Below, piece after piece: positions 1 through 9,804 of a stretch of 64,000 nt of DNA (the stretch's first letter is position 1; every line of letters starts with the position of its first letter). The position numbers and the translations under genes were made by a program. The notes under the pieces were generated by a model, which saw only the letters and a list, made by a program, of their open reading frames with translations, searched no databases and had not been told where the DNA came from. This DNA is from Actinobacteria bacterium HGW-Actinobacteria-4. Its GTDB lineage: Bacteria; Actinomycetota; Actinomycetes; Actinomycetales; Demequinaceae. The DNA lies in NCBI GenBank assembly GCA_002841315.1, contig PHEW01000002.1:178887-242886 (forward strand). The letters run 5' to 3'.

Positions 1-3000
1 CTCCAGCACCTGGGTGAGCCATTGGGGTAGCGCACTCTCGTAGCTGAGAGTCAGCGAAGCACCCACACGCAAGCCAGCGGCGAGCGCGCGAAGCAGCAGT
101 TCGGGCGCCGGCCGGCTCGCTCGCACCGTCACGGGCACCGCTTGGTAGCGCAGTGCATTGCGCTCGTACTCCAGTCCCGTGGCATCCACCACTGCCCCGT
201 AACGTTGCGCAAACTCGTGTTCGTCCGTGGCGAGCGCTGCGGCAAGCCAGTCCAGGCCTGCGTCCTCAAGACCCGCCGCGCGGGCCGCGGCCAGGACCTC
301 CTGCGTCAGGGCGTCGCCCAACGCACCCTCGCCGTCACCGCGCCTGGGCGGCGCATCGACCCACCTTCCTAGGCCCGCGACGTAGTGGGGTCCGCCCGCC
401 TTCGTGCCTGTGCCCACCGTGGACCGCTTCCACCCTCCAAACGGCTGACGTTGCACGATCGCCCCGGTGATACCCCGGTTGACGTACAGGTTCCCCGCCT
501 CCACCCGCGCCAGCCAGCGCGCGATCTCCGCGTCATCGAGGCTGTGCAGACCTGAGGTCAGGCCAAACTCCACTTCGTTGACCATACGGATCGCATCATC
601 GAGCGTGGCCGCCTCCATCACGCCCAGCACCGGCCCAAAGTATTCGGTGAGGTGAGACTCGTCTCCCGGCTTCACGCCCTCGCGGATCCCGGGCGACCAC
701 AGCGTCCCTTCCGCGCTCGGCTTGCCGTCCGCGTTCAGGCAGCGCGGCTCGAGCAGCCACGACTGCCCCGGTTCAAGCGTGGTGAGCGCGTGGGCGAGCT
801 TGCCGTGAGGCTTCTCGATCACCGGCCCCACCTGACTCGACTCGAGCTCAGGTGAACCCACGCGCAAAGACGCCGCAGCGTCGGCCAATTGCCTGCGAAA
901 CCTTCGCGAGCTCGCGACTGAGCCCACCAGGATCACGAGCGATGCGGCCGAGCACTTCTGGCCCGCATGCCCGAACGCCGACGCCACCACGTCTTTGGCA
1001 GCGAGCTCCAGGTCAGCGCTAGGCGTCACGATGATCGCGTTCTTGCCGCTGGTTTCCGCGAACAACCGCAACTCCGGCGTGAAGGACAGGAACAGCTGGG
1101 CGGTCTCGTAGCCTCCCGTGAGGATCACCTGGTCGGTGTGCGGGTGAGAGATGAGTGCGCGGCCCAGTTCCCTCTCCGCGACGCCCACGAGCTGGAGCAC
1201 GTCGCGCGGGACGCCCGCCGACCACAGCGCCTCCGCGACCACTGCTCCACAGCGTCGCGCGAGCTCCGCGGGTTTGAGCACCACCGCCGAACCGGCCGCG
1301 AGCGCCGCGAGCACTCCCCCGGCTGGAATCGCCACCGGGAAGTTCCACGGCGGGGTCACCACGGTCACCTGCACGGGCTCGAACCGAGCGCCGTCGACCT
1401 GGTCCAGCTGCTCAGCGCTGGCCGCGTAGTAGTTCGCGAAGTCGATGGCCTCAGAGACCTCGGGGTCGGATTGCTCCACCACCTTGCCGCACTCGGAGCC
1501 CATCACCTCCATGAGCTCGGCGCGGCGCCTCGCCAGTTCCGCGCCCGCGCGGCGCAGTATCCCCGCACGTTCTGCTGCCGGAGTCGCGCCCCACCGCATC
1601 CCAGCCCTGCGAGCGGTGTCCATGACGGCATCGAGATCGGCCGCGCTGGCCACCCGCGCCGCGTCGGCAGTGTCAGTTCCTGCGGCCGATGCTGGGATAC
1701 GGTCGCGAACTGACGTCGCCCACGCGAGGTTGTCGGGTACGGAGGGGTCGGTGTCGGGCGTATTGGCGAACACGCCTTCCGCGGGGGTCGGGTGCTCGGC
1801 GGCACGGTTCTGCGTGCGGTGAGGTCCGGGGATCCGCGTGGGCATCAAGGGCACTGACGCGCGGAACCGTTCGCACTCACGCTCGAACAGGGCAGGGTCA
1901 TGGAGATCGAACACTGCCGACATGAAGTTGTCTTGAGACGCACCTTCGTCAAGCCGACGGATCAGGTACGCGATAGCGGTGTCGAACTCGGGCGGACTGA
2001 CCACCGGCGTGTACAGCAGCAGGCTTCCCACCGTGTCACGCACGGCCGCCGCCTGCTGGGGCGCCATGCCCAAGAGCATCTCGACATCCATGGCGTCCCA
2101 GACGCCGCGCGCTCCGGCCAGTTCCCATGCGAGCGCGATGTCGAACAGGTTGTGGCCCGCCACGCCCACGCCCACGTTCGCGACCCGTTCTGGGCGCAGG
2201 GCGTAGGCGAGCAGCGCCTTGTAGTTGGCGTCGGTCTCGACCTTGGAGTTCCACGTTGCAAGGGGCCAGTCATGGAGGTCGGCGTCAACGCGCTCCATCG
2301 GCAGGTTGGCGCCCTTGACTATCCGCACCTTGATGGGCGCGCCGCCGCTCGCCACTCGCTGCGCTGCCCACTCCTGCAATCGGATCATCGCGGATAGGGC
2401 ATCGGGCAAGTACGCCTGAAGAGCGATGCCCGCTCGGAATCCTCGTAGGTCTGGATCGTCGAGCAACGTCGTGAACACCTCGAGAGTGAGCGCGAGGTCC
2501 CGGTACTCCTCCATGTCGAGGTTGATAAAGGTGGGTCCGCCTGGGGTGTTCGCGGCCTCGACGTAGAGGGGCTTGAGTGCGGCGACCGCCTCGCTCACCG
2601 CGTGGTCGAAGGACCACGGCGAGTGCGGGGCCACGGCGGCCGAGGCCTTGACCGACACGTAGTCGACGTCTGCCCGGGCGATCAGGCTCCGGACGCCGCG
2701 CAGTCGACGCTGGGCTTCGGCGTCACCCAACACGGCCTCACCGAGCAGGTTGATATTGAGCCTCACGCCGCCTGGTGCGCTACCTCTGAGCCGTCGGATC
2801 GCGCGGCCCAACGGGCGCGGGCGCGCGTCAATGATGAGGTGGCGCACCATCGAGCGCAGTACCCGGCGCGCGATAGGGACCACTACCGGAGGTGCGATTG
2901 GCGCGAGTGCGCCACCCACACGCACCGCGAGGCGCATCGGCCACGACAAGAACGCTGGGGCGGATCTCGACAGCGCCCGCAGGTTCCGCGCCGCGACCAT

Positions 3001-3222
3001 GCGATCCTCGGGACGAACCACGCCGTCCACAAAGCCCACCGTGAAGGCTAGTCCGTGTTGATCGCGCAGGAGGCTCGCGAGGCGCGCCGCCGCGATGTCG
3101 GGCTTGACCGCCGTGCTCGCGTCCACCCAAGTGCGCGCCTGTTCAATCGCGGCGCTCTCGAGGCTCGCCACCTCCCTTGCGTTCTGCTGCGCCTCGGCAT
3201 GGAAGTCGTCGGTGGCGCTCAT
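1..3222 (-). CDS. putA: Bifunctional proline dehydrogenase / P5C dehydrogenase (3' end outside window)
   Basis: This is a continuous minus-strand frame of 1,074 codons that reaches the left edge without a stop, so the C-terminus is missing; it is absent from the ORF track for that reason. It starts at an ATG with a strong AGGAGG site 8 nt upstream. The N-terminal half (about residues 60-470) is a FAD-dependent proline dehydrogenase barrel, with RIVKGANLPMER near residue 296. The second half is an aldehyde dehydrogenase that oxidises glutamate semialdehyde: FAETSGKN carries the catalytic Glu (about 722) and HAGQKCSAAS the catalytic Cys (about 755). There is no ribbon-helix-helix DNA-binding domain at the N-terminus, so it is an enzyme only. 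Together the two domains convert proline to glutamate. It stands alone and is transcribed away from the DUF4349 gene. Confidence 0.93.
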   Translation of the reverse strand, partial: MSATDDFHAEAQQNAREVASLESAAIEQARTWVDASTAVKPDIAAARLASLLRDQHGLAFTVGFVDGVVRPEDRMVAARNLRALSRSAPAFLSWPMRLAVRVGGALAPIAPPVVVPIARRVLRSMVRHLIIDARPRPLGRAIRRLRGSAPGGVRLNINLLGEAVLGDAEAQRRLRGVRSLIARADVDYVSVKASAAVAPHSPWSFDHAVSEAVAALKPLYVEAANTPGGPTFINLDMEEYRDLALTLEVFTTLLDDPDLRGFRAGIALQAYLPDALSAMIRLQEWAAQRVASGGAPIKVRIVKGANLPMERVDADLHDWPLATWNSKVETDANYKALLAYALRPERVANVGVGVAGHNLFDIALAWELAGARGVWDAMDVEMLLGMAPQQAAAVRDTVGSLLLYTPVVSPPEFDTAIAYLIRRLDEGASQDNFMSAVFDLHDPALFERECERFRASVPLMPTRIPGPHRTQNRAAEHPTPAEGVFANTPDTDPSVPDNLAWATSVRDRIPASAAGTDTADAARVASAADLDAVMDTARRAGMRWGATPAAERAGILRRAGAELARRRAELMEVMGSECGKVVEQSDPEVSEAIDFANYYAASAEQLDQVDGARFEPVQVTVVTPPWNFPVAIPAGGVLAALAAGSAVVLKPAELARRCGAVVAEALWSAGVPRDVLQLVGVAERELGRALISHPHTDQVILTGGYETAQLFLSFTPELRLFAETSGKNAIIVTPSADLELAAKDVVASAFGHAGQKCSAASLVILVGSVASSRRFRRQLADAAASLRVGSPELESSQVGPVIEKPHGKLAHALTTLEPGQSWLLEPRCLNADGKPSAEGTLWSPGIREGVKPGDESHLTEYFGPVLGVMEAATLDDAIRMVNEVEFGLTSGLHSLDDAEIARWLARVEAGNLYVNRGITGAIVQRQPFGGWKRSTVGTGTKAGGPHYVAGLGRWVDAPPRRGDGEGALGDALTQEVLAAARAAGLEDAGLDWLAAALATDEHEFAQRYGAVVDATGLEYERNALRYQAVPVTVRASRPAPELLLRALAAGLRVGASLTLSYESALPQWLTQVLE

Positions 3223-3424
3223 GTCTTGCCTCCTGCCGAGTGAGAAGCGGGCCTGCCCCCAGTCTGCGCGCCCGCGCCTGCGCGCGCAAAGCCCCAGACG
3301 GCTTGCCGTCCGCACGGTCGAGATTGACTGTTCACCGAGCCATCCGCCAGGTAACGATTTCGCAACCCGCAAGGAGTGCACCCAACCATCCCACCGTGCC
3401 AAACGTCCCCCTAGTATGAGCACC

Positions 3425-4381
3425 ATGAGCACAGACGCGCAGGTAGCACCTCGCCGAGCCATTCGCGGCGGCATCATCTCCTCACTCGTCGCCGCGATCG
3501 TGGTGCTATCAGGGTGTGCCGCGGCAGGTGAAGCGTCCCCCGCGGCCAATTACGACATGGCGTACGCCGAGGGCGCGGACTACACCGACGGCGGCGGATT
3601 CGCCAACGAGGCACCCACGGAGAGTTTCCGGTCAGCCACTGACAACCGGTCCGTGATCGTCACTGGCGAGATGTACATCACTGTCGAGGACCCGATTGTG
3701 GCTGCAGACCGGGCAGCGGGCATCGTGAAGAACGCAGGCGGACGCATCGACGCGCGCAGCGAGACCGCGCCCGGCGATAACTACCGGGGCTCGGCGGCAC
3801 TCACGTTGCGGATTCCTGCGGATCGCCTGGACGCAGTGGTCGATGACCTGCGCGAACTTGGCACGGTGGACCAGTTCAGCACGAACTCCTACGATGTCAC
3901 GAACGAAGTCACGGATCTGGCGGCCAAGATCTCGACATTGCGCGCCTCGACGGCACGCATCGAGGGCCTGCTGCTGGACGCCAAGGACATCACCGACATC
4001 ATCAAGCTCGAGAACGAGTTGGACAGCCGCCAGGCGCAACTCGAAGGACTTGAGGCGCGTCAGCGTGGCCTCACCGACCAGGTGTCGATGTCCACGATTG
4101 AACTGTCTCTCACCACCGAGCCAGTGGTGATCCTCGTGGACGACGAATCACCTCAGAACTTCTGGGAGGGCTTGCTGTCCGGCTGGGACTCGCTGGTGGG
4201 CTTCCTCTCCGGTACGGCGATCGTGCTTGGACTGATCTTGCCCTGGCTCGCGGTGCTGATTCTCATCGCGCTGGCAATCATTGTCCCGGTCCGAGTCAAG
4301 AGGTCGCAGTACGCCCGCAGGGACGCCATGCCTCGCGAGTCGGCGGCACCGCCGCCCAACGTCCCGGCACCCCCGAAGTAG
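3425..4381 (+). CDS. DUF4349 domain lipoprotein
   Basis: This is a predicted lipoprotein of 318 residues. A basic N-terminus is followed by a hydrophobic stretch and a lipobox (VVLSGC), then a low-complexity acidic linker. The DUF4349 domain follows, with a coiled-coil-like middle part (ITDIIKLENELDSRQAQLEGLE), and a C-terminal membrane helix (about 265-290) ends in a basic Pro-rich tail. The protein is probably anchored at both ends outside the cell membrane, and its function is unknown. The ORF track starts at 3095. I prefer ATG 3425 because TAGTAT lies exactly 7 nt before it, as in other leaderless genes here; ATG 3416 in the same frame is the alternative. Confidence 0.75.
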   Translation: MSTDAQVAPRRAIRGGIISSLVAAIVVLSGCAAAGEASPAANYDMAYAEGADYTDGGGFANEAPTESFRSATDNRSVIVTGEMYITVEDPIVAADRAAGIVKNAGGRIDARSETAPGDNYRGSAALTLRIPADRLDAVVDDLRELGTVDQFSTNSYDVTNEVTDLAAKISTLRASTARIEGLLLDAKDITDIIKLENELDSRQAQLEGLEARQRGLTDQVSMSTIELSLTTEPVVILVDDESPQNFWEGLLSGWDSLVGFLSGTAIVLGLILPWLAVLILIALAIIVPVRVKRSQYARRDAMPRESAAPPPNVPAPPK

Positions 4382-4408
4382 GCACCGCCTCCAGATCCGC
4401 CCCCGCGT

Positions 4409-4426
4409 GCGCCGTCCGCACGGCGC
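4409..4426 (+). terminator. Hairpin after the DUF4349 gene
   Basis: A perfect 7-bp stem (GCGCCGT / ACGGCGC) with a CCGC loop lies 27 nt after the DUF4349 stop codon. No T-run follows, so termination is a guess based on position and stem strength. Confidence 0.4.
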
Positions 4427-4517
4427 CGTGGGTCGCTCATCGGCGTGTTGTGGAAAAGCTACGGGCGAAACGCCGAGTACACACCCAATCTGCCGTGCGG
4501 ACGGCAGACATGGCGAC

Positions 4518-4543
4518 GCCCCGCCGTAGATCCACGGCGGGGC
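4518..4543 (-). terminator. Terminator hairpin of the cellobiose phosphorylase gene
   Basis: A perfect 10-bp stem (GCCCCGCCGT / ACGGCGGGGC) with a 6-nt loop begins 15 nt beyond the GH94 stop codon on the minus strand. It lacks a clear U-tract, which is common for terminators in high-GC actinobacteria. Confidence 0.6.
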
Positions 4544-4558
4544 GAACGCACTACACCG

Positions 4559-6982
4559 TCACGTAGTCGCAGTGACCTTCACGGTTGCACCCTCGGGAGC
4601 GTAGGGAACCGTGTTGCCCTCGATCTCAGCGCCATCCACCGTGAGCTTCGCGGTACCGCCGCCGGAGTTCTTCACCGTGATCTCGTAGGTGGCACCGCGG
4701 ATCTGACGCGTGACCGTGAAGTCGGTGACCTCAGCGCCGATGCGCGGGTCCACCACGAGCCCGTCCCAGTCGGCGCGCACGCCCAGCAGGTACTGCGACA
4801 CGGTCACGAAGTTCCAGGACGCGGTCCCGGTGAGCCACGAGTTCTTCGCCTCGCCGTGACGCGACGCATCCTTGCCCGCAATCATCTGGGCGTAGACGTA
4901 CGGCTCGAGCTTGTGGATCTCGGAGATCTCTTCGCGGTACGCGGGAGTGATCTGCTTGTAGTACTCCCAGGCGTACTCGTTGCGGCCCACCATGGTCTCC
5001 GCGATGATGATCCACGGGTTGTTGTGGCAGAAGATGCCGGCGTTCTCTTTGTAGCCCTGCGGGTACGTCGACACCTCGCCGTACTCGATCTTGTACTCCG
5101 TGAACGCGGGGTTCAGCAGCACGATGCCGTGGGGCGTGTTCAGGCGTTCGCGCACCGAGTCCAGCGCCTTGATGGCCTTACCGTCCTCGAGCCCAATGCC
5201 GCCCATGATGCAGTAACCCTGCGGCTCAATCCAGATCTTGGCCTCGTCGTTGTCCTTGGAGCCAATGACGTTGCCGTAGTAGTCGTACGCGCGACGGAAC
5301 CACTCGCCGTCCCAACCGTGGTCGAGCACCGCCTGCTTCATGTCGGCGATTGCCTTCTCGGCGCGTTGCGCCTCGGCCTCGTCGCCGCGACGGCGCACAA
5401 TCTCCACATAATCTGGCCCGATGGCCGCGAACATGCCCGCGATGAACACCGACTCGGCGACACCGCCAGCCTGGTTCTCGGTGGTCTGGAAGGACTCGCC
5501 AGGAGTGTTGGAGAAGCAGTTCAGGTTGAGGCAGTCGTTCCAGTCGGCACGCCCGATCAGCGGCAGACCGTGGGGGCCCATGTTGTTGAGCGGGTGGTCG
5601 AAGGACCGCTTGAGGTGGTCGAGCAGGGGCGTCGCCTTCGACTCGTCGTTGTCGAACGGCGTCATGACGTCGAGGATCGAGTCGTCACCCGTCTCCTTGA
5701 TGTAGGCGGCGGTGCCCAGGATCAGCCACAGGGGGTCGTCGTTGAAGCCAGAGCCCACGGCGTTGTTGCCGCGCTTGGTGAGCGGCTGGTACTGGTGGTA
5801 CGCGCTGCCGTCCTCGAACTGCGTAGACGCGATGTCGATGATGCGCTCCCTGGCGCGCTCGGGCACCAGGTGCACAAAGCCCAGGAGGTCCTGGTTCGAG
5901 TCGCGGAAGCCCATTCCTCGGCCAATCCCCGTCTCAAAGTAGGACGCCGATCGCGACATGTTGTAGGTCACCATCGACTGGTACTGGTTCCAGATGTTGA
6001 CCATCCGGTCCAGCTTGTCGTCGGTGGACTTCACCGTGTACGAACCCAGCAGGTGGTCCCAGTAGTCGCCCAACTTGGCAAACTCAGCGTCGGTCTTCTC
6101 GGTGGTGTTGAACTTCTCGAGCAGCGCAAGTGCCGGCTTCTTGTTGATGACCGCCTTGGACTCCCACTTCTCATCCTGCGGGTTCTCCAAGTAACCAAGG
6201 GTGAAGGTGTAGGTCTTGGACTCGCCGGGAGCAAGTTCCACATCCAGCGAGTGCGAGCCGATCGGGTACCAGCCGGATGCGACCGAGTTGGCTGACTTGC
6301 CCGCAGCGGGAACCTCCGCCTCCCAGAAGCCGTTCTGGTGACCCAAGTAGGTGTCGCGGTCGGTGTCGAAACCCGCGATGGGCGCGTTGACGCCATAGAC
6401 CGCGTAGTGGTCGCGACGCTCGCGGTACTCGGTCTTGTGATAGATGTTGCCGTCCACCACTTCCACTTCGCCGATGCTCAGGTTGCGCTGGTAGTTGGTC
6501 TGGTCGTCTTCCGCATTCCAGAGGCAGAACTCAACGAAAGAAAACAGCGTGACTGACTTGGCAGCATCGGACTCATTGGTGACAGTGACGTGGTGGATCT
6601 CCGCGTTGATGTCCACCGGCACAAAGAACAGCGTTGACACCTTGACGCCGCCGCGAGCGCCAGTGATACGCGAGTAACCCATGCCGTGGCGGGTCTCGAA
6701 GAAGTCAAGGTCCTTCTTGTAGGGGAAGAAGCCGGGGCTCCACACATCGCCACCATCGTTGATGGTGAAGATGCGGCCGCCAGCGTCCACAGGGGTGTTG
6801 TTGTAGCGGTAGCGGGTGAGACGACGCATCTTGGCGTCGCGATAGAAGCTGTAGCCGCCGCCTGTGTGCGAAATCAGTCCAAAGAACTCTTGCGAGCCCA
6901 GGTAGTTGATCCACGGATACGGCGTATGAGGGGTCTCAATGACGTACTCGCGGGCTTCGTCGTCGAAGTGTCCAAACTGCAT
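4559..6982 (-). CDS. Cellobiose phosphorylase (GH94)
   Basis: This 807-residue GH94 enzyme matches the usual cellobiose phosphorylase length. It would split cellobiose with phosphate into glucose 1-phosphate and glucose in the cytoplasm. Recognisable stretches are the N-terminal [31 protein letters not shown], the [14 protein letters not shown] region near residue 480 that holds the family's general acid, and [10 protein letters not shown], all typical of the cellobiose-specific branch. The ORF track extends upstream to 7258, but the protein homology begins at the ATG at 6982, which has GGAAGG upstream. There is no linked cellobiose importer here. Chitobiose or cellodextrin phosphorylase is less likely given these motifs. 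Confidence 0.92.
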   Translation of the reverse strand: MQFGHFDDEAREYVIETPHTPYPWINYLGSQEFFGLISHTGGGYSFYRDAKMRRLTRYRYNNTPVDAGGRIFTINDGGDVWSPGFFPYKKDLDFFETRHGMGYSRITGARGGVKVSTLFFVPVDINAEIHHVTVTNESDAAKSVTLFSFVEFCLWNAEDDQTNYQRNLSIGEVEVVDGNIYHKTEYRERRDHYAVYGVNAPIAGFDTDRDTYLGHQNGFWEAEVPAAGKSANSVASGWYPIGSHSLDVELAPGESKTYTFTLGYLENPQDEKWESKAVINKKPALALLEKFNTTEKTDAEFAKLGDYWDHLLGSYTVKSTDDKLDRMVNIWNQYQSMVTYNMSRSASYFETGIGRGMGFRDSNQDLLGFVHLVPERARERIIDIASTQFEDGSAYHQYQPLTKRGNNAVGSGFNDDPLWLILGTAAYIKETGDDSILDVMTPFDNDESKATPLLDHLKRSFDHPLNNMGPHGLPLIGRADWNDCLNLNCFSNTPGESFQTTENQAGGVAESVFIAGMFAAIGPDYVEIVRRRGDEAEAQRAEKAIADMKQAVLDHGWDGEWFRRAYDYYGNVIGSKDNDEAKIWIEPQGYCIMGGIGLEDGKAIKALDSVRERLNTPHGIVLLNPAFTEYKIEYGEVSTYPQGYKENAGIFCHNNPWIIIAETMVGRNEYAWEYYKQITPAYREEISEIHKLEPYVYAQMIAGKDASRHGEAKNSWLTGTASWNFVTVSQYLLGVRADWDGLVVDPRIGAEVTDFTVTRQIRGATYEITVKNSGGGTAKLTVDGAEIEGNTVPYAPEGATVKVTATT

Positions 6983-7315
6983 GGTGATGGTGCCTTCCGG
7001 TGCGCTCGAATGTGCCGCGATAAGCCTAGCCCGGCCCGGCGATCCGCGCGTCCGCCGCAGGTCCCAGGGTGAGTCCGGGAGCCGATGGCGCCCAAACGGG
7101 AGCCGCGAGCAGAAATTGCGGCACGCCCTGGGGGTTGAAGGACATCCGCGCCTCATTGGCTTCGGCTCGTGCGGAGACGCACTCCGTGTGGCCCGCACAT
7201 GGGACGCTTGCCGCGATTTCTGCACATCTGTGGCTTCCGTCACCGCGACCGTGCTCACGGCGAGAAAAGCGGCCGATGCTGGGCACCAGCAGGCGCGGAG
7301 CGGTACCGTGGCGTC
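6983..7315. other. Divergent intergenic region, GH94 / dcd
   Basis: A 333-bp gap lies between two divergent genes. On the left side, GGAAGG 10 nt before the GH94 ATG is its ribosome site, and TAGGCT further upstream on the minus strand is a possible -10 box. On the right side, TACCGT six nt before the dcd ATG is a leaderless -10 box. I found no clear palindromic operator for cellobiose control (for example no CebR-like TGGGAGCGCTCCCA), and no credible small ORF. Confidence 0.5.
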
Positions 7316-7891
7316 ATGCTTCTTTCAGATCGCGACATCCGCGCCGAGCTCGACTCCGGCCGCGTGACCCTCACGCCCTACGACGAAGGCATGATCCAGC
7401 CGTCATCCATCGACGTGCGGCTTGACAAGTTCTTCCGCGTCTTCGACAACCACAAGTACGCCGCCATCGACCCATCGATCGAGCAGCCAGACCTGACCCG
7501 CCTGGTTGAGGTAGAGCCCGACGCGCCATTCATCCTCCACCCCGGCGAGTTCGTGCTGGGCTCCACCTACGAGTCCGTCGCGCTGCCAGACGACATCGCC
7601 GCGCGCCTTGAGGGCAAGTCCTCGCTAGGCCGCCTTGGCCTGCTCACTCACTCGACCGCAGGCTTCATCGACCCCGGCTTCGAGGGCAACGTCACGCTCG
7701 AGCTCAGTAACACGGCCACGCTGCCCATCAACTTGTGGCCCGGCATGAAGATCGGCCAGTTGTGCTTCTTTCGGCTGAGCTCGCCAGCAGAGCACCCTTA
7801 CGGTTCCGACAAGTACGGCTCGCGTTACCGCGGCCAGCGCGGGCCCACTGCGTCCAAGAGCTTCGCTAACTTCCACCGCACCGAGCTCTAG
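7316..7891 (+). CDS. dcd: dCTP deaminase
   Basis: This 191-residue protein has the length and sequence pattern of actinobacterial Dcd: [12 protein letters not shown] at the start, [11 protein letters not shown], the active-site region [20 protein letters not shown], and the C-terminal [14 protein letters not shown] lid. It deaminates dCTP to make dUTP; actinobacterial relatives are often bifunctional and release dUMP, which cannot be decided here. TACCGT lies six nt before the ATG and no Shine-Dalgarno is seen, suggesting leaderless translation. The ORF-track start at 7169 is an artefactual upstream extension. Confidence 0.95.
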   Translation: MLLSDRDIRAELDSGRVTLTPYDEGMIQPSSIDVRLDKFFRVFDNHKYAAIDPSIEQPDLTRLVEVEPDAPFILHPGEFVLGSTYESVALPDDIAARLEGKSSLGRLGLLTHSTAGFIDPGFEGNVTLELSNTATLPINLWPGMKIGQLCFFRLSSPAEHPYGSDKYGSRYRGQRGPTASKSFANFHRTEL

Positions 7892-7900
7892 CACGGTGCC

Positions 7901-8557
7901 ATGACCGCGCGGCCGCTTAAGCGCGACCTGCGGCACGATCGCCGCGAGAGGCGACTCGCACACGTGGCGGGCGTCGCGATGGTGCTCGTGCCCATCGCGC
8001 TCATCGTCATTGCCCTCTGGGCCATCACCAACTGGTTCACTGGGACGGACCACGCTCCCGAGCCTCAGGCTGCAGCACCCGCCTTCGAGTTCACGCCACC
8101 TGCCGCCTGGGTGGACGCCACCGACGAGGCGCTGCGTGAAGCGTCGTCATCCAGGACCGAGCCCGTCGCGGCCTTCTGGATCGCGGACGGTTCCGGTTCG
8201 GTCGCCGAGGCGCAGGCGGTCGCAAGTGTCACACTCGTGCGCGCCCTTGACCGCGCCGTCGACGATGAAGCATCTCAGACGGGAACGGAACTGCTGGCGC
8301 TGTGGGTCGATGACCTCGACGCCGCGACCACCCGCAACCCACAAACGTTCACCACGCCCGCGCAGTACTCCGGCTGGTGGGGCGGCGTGGACGGGACCTA
8401 CGAGGGCCAGTCGATGAGCATCGCCGTGATGGTGCTGACCGACGGAGACGTCACGGCAAGGTTCGCCATCCAGATGTCCCCCGAGCACGCCGGGCAAGTA
8501 CTGGCTCTTCGCGAAGCCCTCGATTCCTTCCGGTTTGTGGAGCGCCCCCAGGATTAG
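7901..8557 (+). CDS. Membrane-anchored protein of unknown function
   Basis: This is a 218-residue protein I do not recognise. A very basic cytoplasmic N-terminus (residues 1-24) precedes one membrane helix (about 26-46, VPIALIVIALWAITNWF), followed by an extracytoplasmic domain of roughly 150 residues. That domain begins with FTPPAAWVDA and ends with ALDSFRFVE, a layout reminiscent of secreted LpqN/PsbP-fold proteins; this is a hunch from secondary-structure rhythm, not a motif. It starts 9 nt after the dcd stop, so it may be co-transcribed with dcd. Two other genes in the window (12156 and 14672) have a comparable layout. Confidence 0.7.
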   Translation: MTARPLKRDLRHDRRERRLAHVAGVAMVLVPIALIVIALWAITNWFTGTDHAPEPQAAAPAFEFTPPAAWVDATDEALREASSSRTEPVAAFWIADGSGSVAEAQAVASVTLVRALDRAVDDEASQTGTELLALWVDDLDAATTRNPQTFTTPAQYSGWWGGVDGTYEGQSMSIAVMVLTDGDVTARFAIQMSPEHAGQVLALREALDSFRFVERPQD

Positions 8558-8579
8558 CCTTGAGCACCGCTGGGCGCGT

Positions 8580-8585
8580 TATAGT
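8580..8585 (+). promoter_or_regulatory. -10 box of the thiamine operon
   Basis: TATAGT lies just upstream of the riboswitch and would start transcription at its 5' edge. A convincing -35 hexamer at 16-18 nt is not seen; TTGAGC is present but only 14 nt away. Confidence 0.5.
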
Positions 8586-8592
8586 GGGCGGA

Positions 8593-8694
8593 CGACAGGG
8601 GAGCGCTTCCCGCAAGGGGCCAGAGCGCTGAGAGTGCGGACCATCCGCAGACCCTCGAACCTGATCCGGTTTGCACCGGCGTAGGGAGTCGAGA
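8593..8694 (+). promoter_or_regulatory. TPP riboswitch (THI element)
   Basis: The conserved core is complete: GACAGGGGAGC, then GCTGAGAGTGCGG, the partner CCGCAGACCCTCGAACCTGAT and the closing CCGGCGTAGGGAGTCGA. It lies directly upstream of thiB and would shut the importer off when thiamine pyrophosphate is abundant. It is a classical single aptamer. Confidence 0.95.
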
Positions 8695-8701
8695 CTCGTC
8701 C

Positions 8702-8717
8702 CCTCCTATCCAGGAGG
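8702..8717 (+). promoter_or_regulatory. SD-sequestering hairpin of the TPP riboswitch
   Basis: CCTCCT, loop ATCC, AGGAGG forms a perfect 6-bp hairpin that hides the thiB Shine-Dalgarno sequence, 6 nt before the ATG. This is a plausible expression platform acting on translation initiation. No terminator with a U-tract is seen between aptamer and gene. Confidence 0.7.
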
Positions 8718-8723
8718 ATCACT

Positions 8724-9797
8724 ATGTTCCACCCTATTTCCCGTTCCACTTTGGCCGCCACTGCGGTCGCAACGCTCGCGCTTGCGGGTTGCTCGACCGA
8801 CGCCCCGGTTACCACGCCCACGGGCGAAACCACCGCACCACTGACAGCCGTCACGGTGGTGACCCACGACAGCTTTGCGGTTCCGGACCAAGTGCTGGCA
8901 GACTTCGAAGCACGCTCCGGCCTCACTGTGACGTTCGTGGCTCCGGGCGACGCCGGCTCGCTAGTCAACCAGCTCATCTTGACCAAGGACGCCCCGCTGG
9001 GCGACGTGGTCTACGGAGTCGACAACACGTTCGCATCCCGCGCTGGGTCTGAAGGCGTCTTCGCGCCTTACGAGTCGGCGGCTCCAGCAGCGGCCGATGC
9101 TCTGGCTTACCAAGCAGCAGGACTCGAGGGTCTCTTGACGGCCATTGATTTCTCCGACGTCTGCATCAACATTGATCACACCTGGTTTGCCGACGCCGGC
9201 CTCGACGAGCCGACCACACTCGACGATCTCACCGACCCGGCCTACAGCGGCCTGCTCTCGGTACCCAACCCCGCGACGTCGTCCCCCGGCCTGGCCTTCC
9301 TGATGGCGACCATTGCCGCGCAAGGCGACAACTGGGTGTCGTACTGGAGCGACCTTCGCAGCAACGATGTCCGCGTGGTCGCCGGCTGGTCCGACGCCTA
9401 CTATTCGGACTTCTCGGGACCCTCGAGCGGCGGAGACTACCCACTCGTGGTCAGCTACGCCTCCTCCCCGCCCTTCGAGGTGGGCGACGATGGCGTCTCA
9501 ACTACGAGTGCCCTGCTGGACACGTGCTTCCGCCAGGTCGAGTACGCGGGTGTGCTCGCGGGCGCGCAGAACCCTGACGGCGCAGCCATGGTCATCGACT
9601 GGATGCTCTCCGACGAGTTCCAGGCGAGCCTGCCGGAGAACATGTACGTCTACCCTGTGTCGAGTTCTGTCGCGATTCCCGATTACTGGGCAGAGCACGG
9701 GCCCCTCGCTACCAACCCGTGGAGCCTTGCTCCCAGCGAGATCGACGCCAACCGCGACGACTGGATCAACCAGTGGACCGCGACTGTGATCGACTAG
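8724..9797 (+). CDS. thiB: Thiamine ABC transporter, substrate-binding lipoprotein
   Basis: This 357-residue lipoprotein has a signal peptide ending in the lipobox LALAGC. The mature part begins VTVVTHDSFAVPDQVLADFEARSG, typical of the ThiB/TbpA family of periplasmic-type binding proteins. It captures thiamine (or its phosphates) outside the membrane for ThiPQ. Assignment is supported by the TPP riboswitch directly upstream and by the permease and ATPase genes downstream. The AGGAGG ribosome site lies 6 nt before the ATG, inside the riboswitch hairpin. Confidence 0.93.
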   Translation: MFHPISRSTLAATAVATLALAGCSTDAPVTTPTGETTAPLTAVTVVTHDSFAVPDQVLADFEARSGLTVTFVAPGDAGSLVNQLILTKDAPLGDVVYGVDNTFASRAGSEGVFAPYESAAPAAADALAYQAAGLEGLLTAIDFSDVCINIDHTWFADAGLDEPTTLDDLTDPAYSGLLSVPNPATSSPGLAFLMATIAAQGDNWVSYWSDLRSNDVRVVAGWSDAYYSDFSGPSSGGDYPLVVSYASSPPFEVGDDGVSTTSALLDTCFRQVEYAGVLAGAQNPDGAAMVIDWMLSDEFQASLPENMYVYPVSSSVAIPDYWAEHGPLATNPWSLAPSEIDANRDDWINQWTATVID

Positions 9798-9804
9798 CGA
9801 AGCC

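Noticed and set aside
4470-4510. GTGCGGAC / CCGTCCGCAC-like short repeats between 4.4 and 4.5 kb
   Set aside because: The short self-complementary words are common in this GC-rich DNA and fall between two better terminator hairpins.
4445-6295. 616-residue plus-strand ORF
   Set aside because: It is antisense to the GH94 gene; its Val/Leu/Arg/His-rich composition is the usual mirror of a GC-rich coding frame, and no motif is present.
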